From positions 1,860,001-1,924,000 of the forward strand of contig CAVSMF010000001.1 of assembly GCA_963728975.1 (NCBI GenBank): 64,000 nucleotides of DNA, given 5' to 3'. Shown here piece by piece: positions 16,549 to 25,071 of the stretch; position 1 is the stretch's first letter, and each line of letters opens with the position of its first letter. The position numbers and the translations under genes were made by a program. The notes under the pieces were generated by a model that searched no databases, was not told the origin of the DNA, and saw nothing but the letters and a program-made list of their open reading frames with translations. This DNA comes from DATFCK01 sp963728975 (lineage in GTDB: Bacteria > Verrucomicrobiota > Verrucomicrobiia > Chthoniobacterales > UBA10450).

Positions 16549-19500
16549 ATGACTTCGGCCGAAATCCGTCAATCCTTCCTCGATTTCTTTCGGGAGAAAC
16601 AGCACACCATTGTGCCTTCGTCGCCGCTTCTCCCGGACTCGCCCAATCTGCTTTTTACCAATGCCGGGATGAACCAGTTCGTCCCGATTTTTCTCGGGCA
16701 GCAAACGCCGGTCTGGAAACCGCCCCGGGTGGCCGATACCCAGAAATGCATCCGGGCCGGGGGCAAACATAACGATCTCGAAGACGTCGGGCTCGACACC
16801 TATCACCACACCTTTTTCGAGATGCTGGGCAACTGGAGCTTTGGCGATTACTTCAAAAAGGAAGCGATCGAATGGGCCTGGGAACTGGTGGTGGAACGCT
16901 GGGGCGTGCCTCCGCAGCGGTTATATGCCACGGTTTACCAGCCCGGGCCTAACGAACCGAGCGAGTTCGACCAGGAAGCGCACGATCATTGGGCGAGATT
17001 ATTCACTGATGCCGATTTGGATCCCAAGGTCCACATCGTGAACGGCAACAAACAGGATAACTTTTGGATGATGGGCGATACCGGTCCCTGCGGGCCCTGC
17101 TCGGAATTGCATGTCGATCTCACCCCCGACGGCGACACCCGGGGGGCGCTGGTGAACAAGAACGACCCGCGGTGCATCGAAATTTGGAACCTGGTTTTTA
17201 TCCAGTTCAACGCCAACCCGGACGGCACGTTTGCGCCGCTGCCGCAGCGTCATGTCGATACCGGCATGGGATTTGAACGGGCCGCCGCCATCATCCAGGG
17301 AACGAAGAACTTCACCGATTTTTCCGGGATCATATCGAACTACGAGACCGATATTTTCCGGCCAATCTTCGACGAACTGGAAAAGCTGAGCGGAAAAAAG
17401 TATGAATCGACCTTGCCGGGGAGCGCACGCATCTTGCGTGCATCGTCCGGCTTCCAGCCGGATGGTACTTCGCGGCAAGATGCCGCGGAGAGCACGCTGG
17501 AAGCGTTCGCTCCCCAGATCCAGATCGACGTCGCTTTTCGGGTTATTGCCGATCACATCCGCACACTTTCCTTCGCCATCGCGGACGGGATCATTCCGTC
17601 GAACGAAGGGCGCGGTTATGTTTTGCGGCGCATTTTACGCCGGGCGGTCCGTTACGGGCGCACGTTGGAATTTCACGAGCCGTTTTTCTTCAAGCTGGTG
17701 GATGTGGTCGCCCAAACAATGGGCGACATCTTTCCCGAAGTCCGGACGAAATCCGGCGCAATTAAACAAACCATCCGGCGCGAAGAAGAATCATTCAACC
17801 GTACCCTGGATAAGGGGATCGAGCTTTTCGAGCGCGAAGTTGTCCGATTGGGGAGCGGCTCGGGTAGCGCACGCTTCCAGCGTGCAGCGTCCGGCATCCT
17901 GCCGGACGCTTCTCCGAAAAGTGTGCGTTATACCAGACGCCGTCTCCCTCATTACGAGCGACCCCATGGCATTTACCACGTCACCTTTGCGACCAGGAAT
18001 CATCGCATTCTTTCGCCACCCGCCCGGACGATTGTTCTCGATGCATTCCGCCATTTCGACCAGGACCGTTACGAGCTTTTCGCGGTCTGCGTGATGCCGG
18101 ATCACGTTCACGTTCTCTTGCAACCGTGGATCAAAGAGGCCGATTCGGCCGAGAAACCGGTTTTTTGGCCGATCGGCGAACTAATGCACTCGGTAAAATC
18201 CTTTTCCGCAAGCAAGATCAATCAGATCGAAAACAGCGAGGGCCGGCCGGTTTGGCAGAAAGAAAGCTTTGACCGGCTCATGCGCTCCGATGCCGATGTG
18301 GAGGAGAAGTACCTCTATATCTCCCGCAATGCCTGGAAAAGTGCCGTTACCGATCCGGATGAAGAGTACCAATGGCTTTGGAGGTGGGAGGATCGTGTTC
18401 GGCAGGATGCCGAACACAGCCCGCTGGAAGCGGGCGCTACCCATGCTCAGATTTCGGGCGAGTTCGCCTTCAAACTTTACGACACTTACGGGTTCCCGCT
18501 CGATTTGACCGAACTGATGGCGCGCGAGCGGGGTCTCTCGGTTGATGTCGCCGGATTTGAAAGATTGATGGAGGAACAGCGGGAACGCGGGCGGGCCGCC
18601 CAAAAGAAAGATACCATCACGGTGGAAGCGGATACGCTGCGAGTGGCCCCGACAAAATTTCTCGGATTCGACTTTGTGGAAGCGGAAGCAGTGGTGGAGA
18701 CGGTTTTGCCGGGCCGAACCGCAGAGGAGCTAACTGTCGTGCTCGATCAAACCCCTTTTTATGCCGAGATGGGCGGGCAGGTCGGCGATCGCGGATTGCT
18801 CCATGTGCCCGGGCCCGACCGGACCGAAGCTGGCCAGCTTCGGGTGCTCGACACCCAAAAGCGGGGCGACGTTTTTGTGCATCGTGCGGAACTGACGAAA
18901 GGCCGTGCCCCCGAGCCGGGCGAAGCCGTGCGCGCCGCAGTCGATCTTGATCGCCGCAAATCGATTCAGGGCCATCACACCGTTACTCATTTGCTGCACT
19001 GGGCGCTCCATGAAGTTGTCTCACCGGACGCGGCCCAAAAGGGAAGTTACGTCGGTCCGGAAAAGCTCACCTTCGATTTCAGCAGCGGCGCCCTGACTCC
19101 GGAGCAAAAACGTCAGGTCGAAAACATGGTGAACGATAAGATCCGCGAGAACGCGCCGGTTTCGTGGACGGAAATTCCCTACCTGGAAGCGAAGAAACGC
19201 GACGATATCCGGCAATTCTTCGGAGAAAAATACGGCCAGACCGTGCGCGTCCTGCAAATTGGCGGAACGCCGCGTCAGCTCAATGGTTATTCCATGGAGC
19301 TTTGCGGCGGCACTCACGTGCGGAGCACCGGCGAAATCGAGTCGTTCCACATCGTCAGGGAAGAAGCGATTGCGGCTGGGATTCGGCGGATCGAAGCAGT
19401 GGCAGGAAAAGCGCTGCGGGATTGGGCGGAACGGGAAGCAACCAAACAGCAGGAAAAGTTTGAAACATTCGCGCGAAAGAAAATAAATATCGCTCCTTTG

Positions 19501-19995
19501 CCGGCTTTTTCGGCGGAAGGGGATGGGGCGGGAATGCTGAAGCAAATCGAGGCTCGGGAAGGGCAGCTCGAGAAACTCGATCTGGAAGTGCGCGATTGGG
19601 AAAAGCAGCAGGCCAAGACTTCCGAGGCGGAACTCCAAAGTCGCGCCGCCAAGATTGCCAACGAATTCGAGATAACATGCGGGGGAGAAAAGAGCTGTGT
19701 GGGGGAAGTGCCGGGGGCCGATGCCAAACTATTGGGCGCGATAACAGACCTGCTGAAGACGAGATTTGCGGGGCCGATCTTCCTGGCTGGTGTATCCGAA
19801 GGACGGGTGTCGCTGATTGCTTCCGTCCCCCAAAAAATGGCTTCAAAAATTCAGGCTAACAAAGTGATTCAAGCGGCGGCGACGATTGTTGGAGGCAAAG
19901 GCGGGGGCCGGCCCGAATTCGCTCAGGGCGGCGGGAACGATGCTTCGAAAATCGAGGAAGCGCTCCGGAAAGGCAAAGAGCTTCTGGCGAGTTAA
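16549..19995 (+). CDS. alaS: Alanyl-tRNA synthetase with an in-frame REP-associated transposase insertion
   Basis: 1,148 residues against about 870-920 usual for AlaRS. The catalytic class II core ('SSPLLPDSPNLLFTNAGMNQF', 'RHVDTGMGFER'), the 'AFKLYDTYGFPLDL' hinge, the editing zinc site (HTVTH at about 809, then LCGGTH) and the C-terminal 'GKGGGRPEFAQGGG' are all present. Two insertions explain the extra length. One is about 33 residues (about 290-322) encoded by a REP-like palindrome. The other is about 194 residues (about 438-631) containing an intact IS200/RAYT-like domain with the HUH-type motif MPDHVHVLL. Both keep the frame. The second insertion falls just before the hinge to the tRNA-binding part. 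Removing both leaves a normal-sized enzyme. No other alaS is visible in the window, so this one is probably functional. Confidence 0.93.
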   Translation: MTSAEIRQSFLDFFREKQHTIVPSSPLLPDSPNLLFTNAGMNQFVPIFLGQQTPVWKPPRVADTQKCIRAGGKHNDLEDVGLDTYHHTFFEMLGNWSFGDYFKKEAIEWAWELVVERWGVPPQRLYATVYQPGPNEPSEFDQEAHDHWARLFTDADLDPKVHIVNGNKQDNFWMMGDTGPCGPCSELHVDLTPDGDTRGALVNKNDPRCIEIWNLVFIQFNANPDGTFAPLPQRHVDTGMGFERAAAIIQGTKNFTDFSGIISNYETDIFRPIFDELEKLSGKKYESTLPGSARILRASSGFQPDGTSRQDAAESTLEAFAPQIQIDVAFRVIADHIRTLSFAIADGIIPSNEGRGYVLRRILRRAVRYGRTLEFHEPFFFKLVDVVAQTMGDIFPEVRTKSGAIKQTIRREEESFNRTLDKGIELFEREVVRLGSGSGSARFQRAASGILPDASPKSVRYTRRRLPHYERPHGIYHVTFATRNHRILSPPARTIVLDAFRHFDQDRYELFAVCVMPDHVHVLLQPWIKEADSAEKPVFWPIGELMHSVKSFSASKINQIENSEGRPVWQKESFDRLMRSDADVEEKYLYISRNAWKSAVTDPDEEYQWLWRWEDRVRQDAEHSPLEAGATHAQISGEFAFKLYDTYGFPLDLTELMARERGLSVDVAGFERLMEEQRERGRAAQKKDTITVEADTLRVAPTKFLGFDFVEAEAVVETVLPGRTAEELTVVLDQTPFYAEMGGQVGDRGLLHVPGPDRTEAGQLRVLDTQKRGDVFVHRAELTKGRAPEPGEAVRAAVDLDRRKSIQGHHTVTHLLHWALHEVVSPDAAQKGSYVGPEKLTFDFSSGALTPEQKRQVENMVNDKIRENAPVSWTEIPYLEAKKRDDIRQFFGEKYGQTVRVLQIGGTPRQLNGYSMELCGGTHVRSTGEIESFHIVREEAIAAGIRRIEAVAGKALRDWAEREATKQQEKFETFARKKINIAPLPAFSAEGDGAGMLKQIEAREGQLEKLDLEVRDWEKQQAKTSEAELQSRAAKIANEFEITCGGEKSCVGEVPGADAKLLGAITDLLKTRFAGPIFLAGVSEGRVSLIASVPQKMASKIQANKVIQAAATIVGGKGGGRPEFAQGGGNDASKIEEALRKGKELLAS
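17417..17515. repeat. REP-like palindromic insertion inside alaS (insertion 1)
   Basis: A 99-nt block whose ends are inverted (GGGAGCGCACGC and GCGTTCGCTCCC), with three smaller hairpins between: GCACGCATCTTGCGTGC, GTCCGGCTTCCAGCCGGAT and CGCGGCAAGATGCCGCGG. It adds 33 codons in frame ('GSARILRASSGFQPD...'). Its core resembles the ends of the transposase insertion further downstream, so it is probably a non-autonomous relative. Confidence 0.75.
17862..18442 (+). mobile_element. RAYT (REP-associated tyrosine transposase) element nested in alaS
   Basis: The element is bounded by GGGTAGCGC and its inverse GCGCTACCC, with REP-type hairpins just inside both ends (CTTCCAGCG..., GTCCGGCATCCTGCCGGAC on the left; GTTCGGCAGGATGCCGAAC, CGCTGGAAGCG on the right). 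Between them the alaS frame reads a Y1-type transposase: 'RYTRRRLPHYERP', 'YHVTFATRN', the HxH motif in MPDHVHVLL, and 'YLYISRNAW' with candidate catalytic tyrosines. An internal GTG at 17923, just before the conserved RYTRRRLPH start, could begin a separate transposase, but the only stop is that of alaS. Inserting at this loop without breaking the frame is unusual. Confidence 0.85.
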
Positions 19996-20105
19996 CCGCG
20001 GAGTGATGGCAGTCTTCGGTGGAAAAGTGGCGTAAGTTTTCAACTTGCGCTTTGATTGAATGGGCAAGTTGAAAACTTGCCCCACTCCAGGCAGGCGACT
20101 GGAAT

Positions 20106-20997
20106 TCAGGGCCGGCTTACGCTTGGACGGCGGGCTCGATCGAGTAATCGTTTCAACTGTTTTCCGTTGGTTCGCATCCAATAGAGTGCGGCGCTTCGTT
20201 TCCCGGCAGGCTGGCTGACGAAAAGAATCTCGGTCGTTACTTAGCCAGCAACCCTCCCAGGCAAAAAGGTTCTTGGAACTAACACGCACGGCCCGCCCGG
20301 TTTTGGGATCGAAGGACCACAGGGCCGGAACCGGGCCATTCCAGTCTTTGCGGGTGTACGCCTCATCCATGTCGATCGAGAGCAGTAAATGATTGCCGTC
20401 CGGCGCAACATCGATCCGCGCGTCCGCGCTCATCGCCCCGTTGGGAGCGAACTTGTCGATCTCCCATTGCTTCAGGATGGAACCGTCCAGCCCCATGCGG
20501 TAAAGATTAGCTGTGTCCTGGCAGTAGATGGACGATCCGTCCAGCCCCCAACAAGGGGAATAGAATGGACCGGCCTGCTGCCCGACATTTCCGATGAAAC
20601 GAAAGTCGGTTCCGTCCGGCTTGATTCTGGCCAGGCGCAACTGCCCGCCGTTTCGCAGCACGAACGCAATCCATTTTCCGTCAGGCGACCAACTGGCCTG
20701 ATAGGAGTTGTCGCCCGGAATATTCTTGAAAATTTCAATCTTGCCGGAAGTTGCTTCGATCAGGCCGAGCCGGCGGCGGTAAGTCGTTGGGGTATTTTCC
20801 AGCCTGCTGAATGCAACCCATTTGGCGTCGGGCGAAATCGCAGGAAAAACGCCATCCCCTAACTTTCGGACCAGGGTGGCCCCAAGGTTTGCGATGTTGA
20901 CCGTTTCGTCCCGCTCGAAAGCCATGCGCCGGTCGGCCGAGAAAGCCGGCCAGGTCGAGACCAACACAAAAAGAGAGACGAGAATGAGTCGATTCAC
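20106..20997 (-). pseudogene. TolB-like PD40 beta-propeller protein, frameshifted near its C-terminus
   Basis: A secreted or periplasmic propeller with a signal peptide ('RLILVSLFVLVSTWPAFSA') and PD40 repeats ('PAISPDAKWVAFSRL', 'ASWSPDGKWIAFVLR'). I prefer the GTG start at 20997, which directly precedes the signal peptide; the frame opens at 21036. Around 20233-20238 the expected continuation ('TEILFVSQPAGKRSAALYWM', ending 'RRPSVSRP' at a stop at 20106) is one frame away. Unshifted reading runs on to 19843 through nonsense that overlaps the alaS 3' end. One extra base explains this. It is either decay or a sequencing indel. The family often assists envelope transport or signalling; the role here is unknown. 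Confidence 0.75.
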
Positions 20998-21048
20998 ATC
21001 AATTTGAATCTGCGACAGATACGGGCGACCAGCCAAAAGAAAATTTCC

Positions 21049-21620
21049 TTAGAAATGGCGCGTTGCGGACGCCCCGGAGGTGCGTCCCTACCTGTTCGTG
21101 CTGGACTGCGATTCAGGTAGAATTCTCCGAGATGTCCGCGTGAGGGCAAGGCATGGCGGGATACGATCCTCTACCGGAGGTGCGTTATTCGTGTCTGGAC
21201 TCGTTGCGATTTCAGGTAGGGACATCTCTCCGAGATGTCCGCCGGTGAGGGCTAAGGCAATTGGCGGGATTTACCAGAATTTCCTGCGTTCCTGCTTTCC
21301 TTAGAAATGGCGCGTTGCGGACGCCCCGGAGGTGCGTCCCTACCTGTTCGTGTCTGGACTCGTTGCGATTTCAGGTAGGGATATCTCTCCGAGATGTCCG
21401 CCGGTGAGGGCTAAGGCAATTGGCGGGATTTACCAGAATTTCCTGCGTTCCTGCTTTCCTTAGAAATGGCGCGTTGCGGACGCCCCGGAGGTGCGTCCCT
21501 ACCTGTTCGTGTCTGGACTCGTTGCGATTTCAGGTAGGGATATCTCTCCGAGATGTCCGCCGGTGAGGGCTAAGGCAATTGGCGGGATTTAACAGAATTT
21601 CCTGCGTTCCTGCTTTCCTT
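21049..21620. repeat. Tandem 159-bp repeats upstream of the propeller gene
   Basis: The unit 'TTAGAAATGGCGCGTTGCGG...' starts at 21049, 21301 and 21460 and begins again at 21619. The last two full units are exactly 159 bp apart and almost identical; the first is longer (252 bp) and degenerate. Each contains inverted pieces around GACGCCCCGGAGGTGCGTCC and ATCTCTCCGAGATGTCC. The block fills the gap between two minus-strand genes. I see no gene in it. Confidence 0.85.
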
Positions 21621-21638
21621 AGAAATGGAGAAGCAAAG

Positions 21639-22796
21639 TCAGGGAACAGCCAGGGTGATAAAAAAAGTGGCAATAAAACCCAGCATCAGAATGACAAAAT
21701 AGACCGCGCCACCCAGCCAGAACTTGACAAAACTTTTGATCCAACCCTGTCGATAAACGCGCCGGATCGACCGAAAAATTTGGACCACAAACCCGACCCA
21801 AAGAAGTGCGATGATCCAACCGGCAAGTGTGCCTGGGGCGGTCCGGTTAAGGCCCATTCCAATCAGAGTGACCAGGATGACATAGAGATAAGCGAAGCTA
21901 TGAATATGCAGCGCGTAAATGAGGTGATCGATATAGAAAATGCGCCGCCGAATATAAAGAATCTTGAGCACGAAAGCGAAGAGCGGGATGCAGCACAGCA
22001 TCATGTAAGGCAGATTGCTGATGACGGTCCGAAGAAAGAGCTGCGCCTTGGTTCCATGTTCGCCCAGCTTTTCTTTGGCGCGGGTTTCCAGCCATTTTTC
22101 AAATGGAGTTGTCGGGCTCTCGGGCCCAAGTTGAAGCAGCGGACCGAAATCATGTTGATTCTTTTGGTCCGGTTGTTTCTTCAACGCCTCCTCCGTCTTG
22201 GCATACGGCCCGGGCGCCGTATCCTTTCCTGTCGATGCCCGGCCGGTCTTGCTTTCCTCCGGCGACGGCTTCTCTCGTTCCAGTGCTTTCTCTATCCTGT
22301 CACGAACGTCCGGAGGCAAGTTCTCGTTCTGGAGGTTTGCTTGGATCTCTGCCAGGTCTCTGGACGACGGCGGCTTCGTACCGAGATGGATCGATTTTGC
22401 CCAAAAATTCACTGCGAGGAAGAAGAGAACGCTCGCAAGCAAATAAACCCGTAGTGGGTGGACGTAGCGCACCCGACGACCCGCGCGAAATTCATTCGTC
22501 AACTGCCATGGCTTGACGAATAGCAGGCCAACCGTTACGAAGAACTTTGAATCCCAATTCAGGAACTCATCGAGCAGATCGACAAGCACGTGACGGATCG
22601 ATCGATGGTAATCGATCGCCGGCTGGCCGCATTGCGCGCAGTAATGGCCATACAACAACGCCCCGCAATTCTCGCAATGCGTCGGCGGCGGCGACTGCCG
22701 ATTCTTCCGGTTGCGGAAGAAGCCTTTCCCGCCTGGCGGCTGTTCGACGGGAGGGATCGTGGTATCGCCGAGGATGATTTTCGCGGGGTCGGCCAT
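21639..22796 (-). CDS. DUF3667-type membrane protein with N-terminal zinc ribbon
   Basis: 385 residues. Cys pairs in 'CENCGALLYGHYCAQCGQ' (about 41-58) form a zinc ribbon, followed by 'LDEFLNWDSKFFVTVGLLFVKPWQLTNEFRAGRRVRYVHPLRVYL', the hallmark of DUF3667. There is a transmembrane helix, then a long charged, low-complexity linker (about 145-235), then about four C-terminal transmembrane helices. The family is widespread in Bacteroidota and Verrucomicrobiota with no defined function. Inner-membrane location is predicted. Confidence 0.82.
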   Translation of the reverse strand: MADPAKIILGDTTIPPVEQPPGGKGFFRNRKNRQSPPPTHCENCGALLYGHYCAQCGQPAIDYHRSIRHVLVDLLDEFLNWDSKFFVTVGLLFVKPWQLTNEFRAGRRVRYVHPLRVYLLASVLFFLAVNFWAKSIHLGTKPPSSRDLAEIQANLQNENLPPDVRDRIEKALEREKPSPEESKTGRASTGKDTAPGPYAKTEEALKKQPDQKNQHDFGPLLQLGPESPTTPFEKWLETRAKEKLGEHGTKAQLFLRTVISNLPYMMLCCIPLFAFVLKILYIRRRIFYIDHLIYALHIHSFAYLYVILVTLIGMGLNRTAPGTLAGWIIALLWVGFVVQIFRSIRRVYRQGWIKSFVKFWLGGAVYFVILMLGFIATFFITLAVP

Positions 22797-22910
22797 GCGC
22801 CGGCGAGATTACAAAAATGCTAATGGAACGTCCACTTGGAAGAGCGCGCAGCAGCTCCTGGCACATTCGCGCGTGCCGCGGGCGGAGCGCGAGTCCTATG
22901 GCCGGCTATT

Positions 22911-23141
22911 TCACTCGCGCAGAAGAAAGAGAATGGCCGTGCCCACCACGCCGGCGGCGTACATGGCAGTGGTGTTTGCGATAAAATAGGGATAAATCAT
23001 CAGCGCCAATCCGCAGAATATCGGTTTCCACAAATGCATCCGTTTGCCGTATATGAATGCCACCAGACCGATGGAGCTGAAGATGAATCCGCCGATCAAA
23101 TTGGCAGCGCCGAGATTGAACATGCTGGAGACGTCGGGCAT
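22911..23141 (-). CDS. Small membrane protein, 76 residues
   Basis: Two to three hydrophobic helices ('NLIGGFIFSSIGLVAFIYG', 'PIFCGLALMIYPYFIANTTAMYAAGVVGTAILFLL') dominate the peptide. It lies 114 bp upstream of the DUF3667 gene on the same strand. I do not recognise a named family with confidence; composition and codon use look coding. Function unknown. Confidence 0.6.
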   Translation of the reverse strand: MPDVSSMFNLGAANLIGGFIFSSIGLVAFIYGKRMHLWKPIFCGLALMIYPYFIANTTAMYAAGVVGTAILFLLRE

Positions 23142-23318
23142 GTCGACCTTTGCAGCTAAATGCGCGCCACATTGCAGCGACGGCGTTCAGTCGCCGTGCC
23201 GAAGGGAAAATTTTGCCCGGTAGAGCAGGGCGGCCGCGGCGATTTATAGGCATGGAAACTTAAGGTTGACCGCCGAGATCAGAGAATGCCACGATTCGCG
23301 GCGACAAAAGCCACTTAA

Positions 23319-24939
23319 ATGCCTTCCAAACTTTTCCAAACCAAAAGCCCCGACCTCCTGATTCGCGAATCGCAGCACGCCGATCGCAGGATGAAGCGCT
23401 CGCTCAATGCGCTGGATCTTACCTGCCTCGGCATTGGTGCGATCATCGGCGCAGGCATTTTTGCGCTCGCCGGCACCGCGGCTGCGGGCGAAACCGCCCG
23501 TGTCGGCGAATCCATTGTCAAAACGCCGGTGCTCAATTTTATCATCGCATTCGTTCACCATACCGCTCTGGTTTTTGGCCGGCCGGCGGCAGGACCGGCG
23601 GTCGCCGTTTCGTTCGTCGTAGCGGCGATCGCCTGCGCTTTTGCCGCGCTCTGTTACAGCGAACTGGCGGCCATGATTCCCGTTTCCGGCTCAGCTTACA
23701 CCTACTCTTACGCAACCCTCGGGGAGATCATCGCCTGGATCATCGGCTGGGATTTGATCCTGGAATATGCAGTCGGGAACATGGCAGTGGCGAAGGGCTG
23801 GTCGGATTACTTTGTGAAATTGCTCTACAGCTTGAGCCACGGTTCCATCAAGCTTCCGCTTTGGCTGGTCACAGACCCATCCACCGCTGCGACCAAGCTT
23901 TCACAAGGCGGTGAAGCCATTCAGTGACTATTCGCCGTCCGCCCTGCCGCATATCTTCGGATATCCTGTCGCTCTTGATCTTCCTGCATTGTTGATCGTA
24001 GCCGCGGTGACAGTTCTTCTGATCTACGGCATTCGCGAAAGCGCCACCACCAATACCACCATCGTGTTAATCAAGGTCGCCGTGGTGGTGTTCGTCATCG
24101 CCTTCGGCGCCTTCATGGTCCACCCGACAAACTGGCGTCCGTTTGCTCCGAGTGGATTTGGCGGCGTCATGAGCGGCGCGGCCATCGTCTTTTTTGCGTT
24201 TATCGGGTTTGATGCGGTCTCGACTACCGCCGAGGAAACCAAGAATCCACAACGCGATTTGCCGATCGGGATGATCACCAGTCTCATCATCTGCACCGTG
24301 CTTTATGTGCTCATGGCCGCGGTGCTTACCGGGATCAAAAAATATACCGTCTATCTGGGTGACTCCGCGGCGGTGGCGACAGCCTTTGCCAGCAAACCGT
24401 GGGCGCAGGCGCTTGTTAGCGCCGGCGCGCTGGCCGGCCTCACTTCGGTCTTGCTCGTGTTTCAGCTTGGTCAGCCTCGCATCTTCATGGCCATGGGGCG
24501 CGACGGTCTGCTTCCGCAATATTTTTCGCGCATTCATCCGCGCTATCGCACGCCGTATATCACCACGATCTGGACTGGCGTCGTGGTGGGCGGAGTCGCC
24601 ATGTTGACCGATATCGGTTCGCTGGCCGACCTAACGAACATAGGAACGCTGTTCGCGTTTGTGCTGGTTTGTTCCGGCGTAATTGTCTTGCGCCGGAAGG
24701 ATCCGGCTCGCCTCCGGCCTTTTCGTGTCCCATTCGTTCCAGTTTTTCCGCTACTAGGCGTGATCTTTTGCTTTGCCCTGATGCTCAGCCTGCCGTTGGA
24801 AACATGGTTTCGATTCTTTGGCTGGCTCATGATCGGCTTGCTGATTTATTTTCTCTACAGCGTCCGCCACAGCAAACTTCGCCGCGGTGAAGATGCCGGT
24901 CCGACCCAAGAGGGTTCTCCACCGGTCATCAGGACGTAG
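23319..24939 (+). pseudogene. APC-superfamily amino-acid permease split by a frameshift
   Basis: Residues 1-202 ('SLNALDLTCLGIGAIIGAGIFALAGTAA') are the canonical APC/CAT N-terminus with its GxGxIIGxGIF substrate-site motif. The second half (frame opening at 23911) continues with TM segments and 'FFAFIGFDAVSTTAEETKNPQRDLPIG', 'LGQPRIFMAMGRDGLLP' and further helices. The two overlap by 17 nt in different frames, so a one-base indel between about 23880 and 23930 splits an otherwise complete ~540-residue, 12-TM transporter. It would import amino acids by cation symport or exchange. Whether the break is real or an assembly error cannot be told here. Confidence 0.85.
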
Positions 24940-24994
24940 GATCGCGCGATGGACGTTCGCCTGGAGGTTTTTTAAGCTCCCTGGGCGTAACTCT

Positions 24995-25056
24995 GTAGAG
25001 GCAGGCGTGTCGCCTGCAAAAACGTACCGAAGCGCAGCCGACACGGCTGCCACTAC
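24995..25056. repeat. Inverted repeat GTAG-GGCAG-GTGTCG
   Basis: GTAGAGGCAGGCGTGTCGCC and, inverted, the last 23 nt up to 25056 match at about 20 of 23 positions. It sits in the 132-bp gap between convergent genes (permease and S9 peptidase), where it may act as a transcription barrier, but it is probably a dispersed palindromic repeat. Confidence 0.5.
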
Positions 25057-25071
25057 AGCCAGGGAACCGGG

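Noticed and set aside
17862..18442. Intein in alaS
   Set aside because: No splicing-junction residues or Hint/homing-endonuclease motifs; the content is clearly a Y1-type transposase with REP ends.
19843..20105. C-terminal extension of the propeller protein overlapping alaS
   Set aside because: Basic, low-complexity out-of-frame translation past a frameshift; the homologous frame ends at 20106.
21049..21620. CRISPR array
   Set aside because: Whole 159-bp units are repeated; there are no unique spacers.
23911..24939. Independent half-transporter gene starting at GTG 23911
   Set aside because: Starts mid-way through the APC fold and overlaps the first half by 17 nt; best explained as one gene with an indel.
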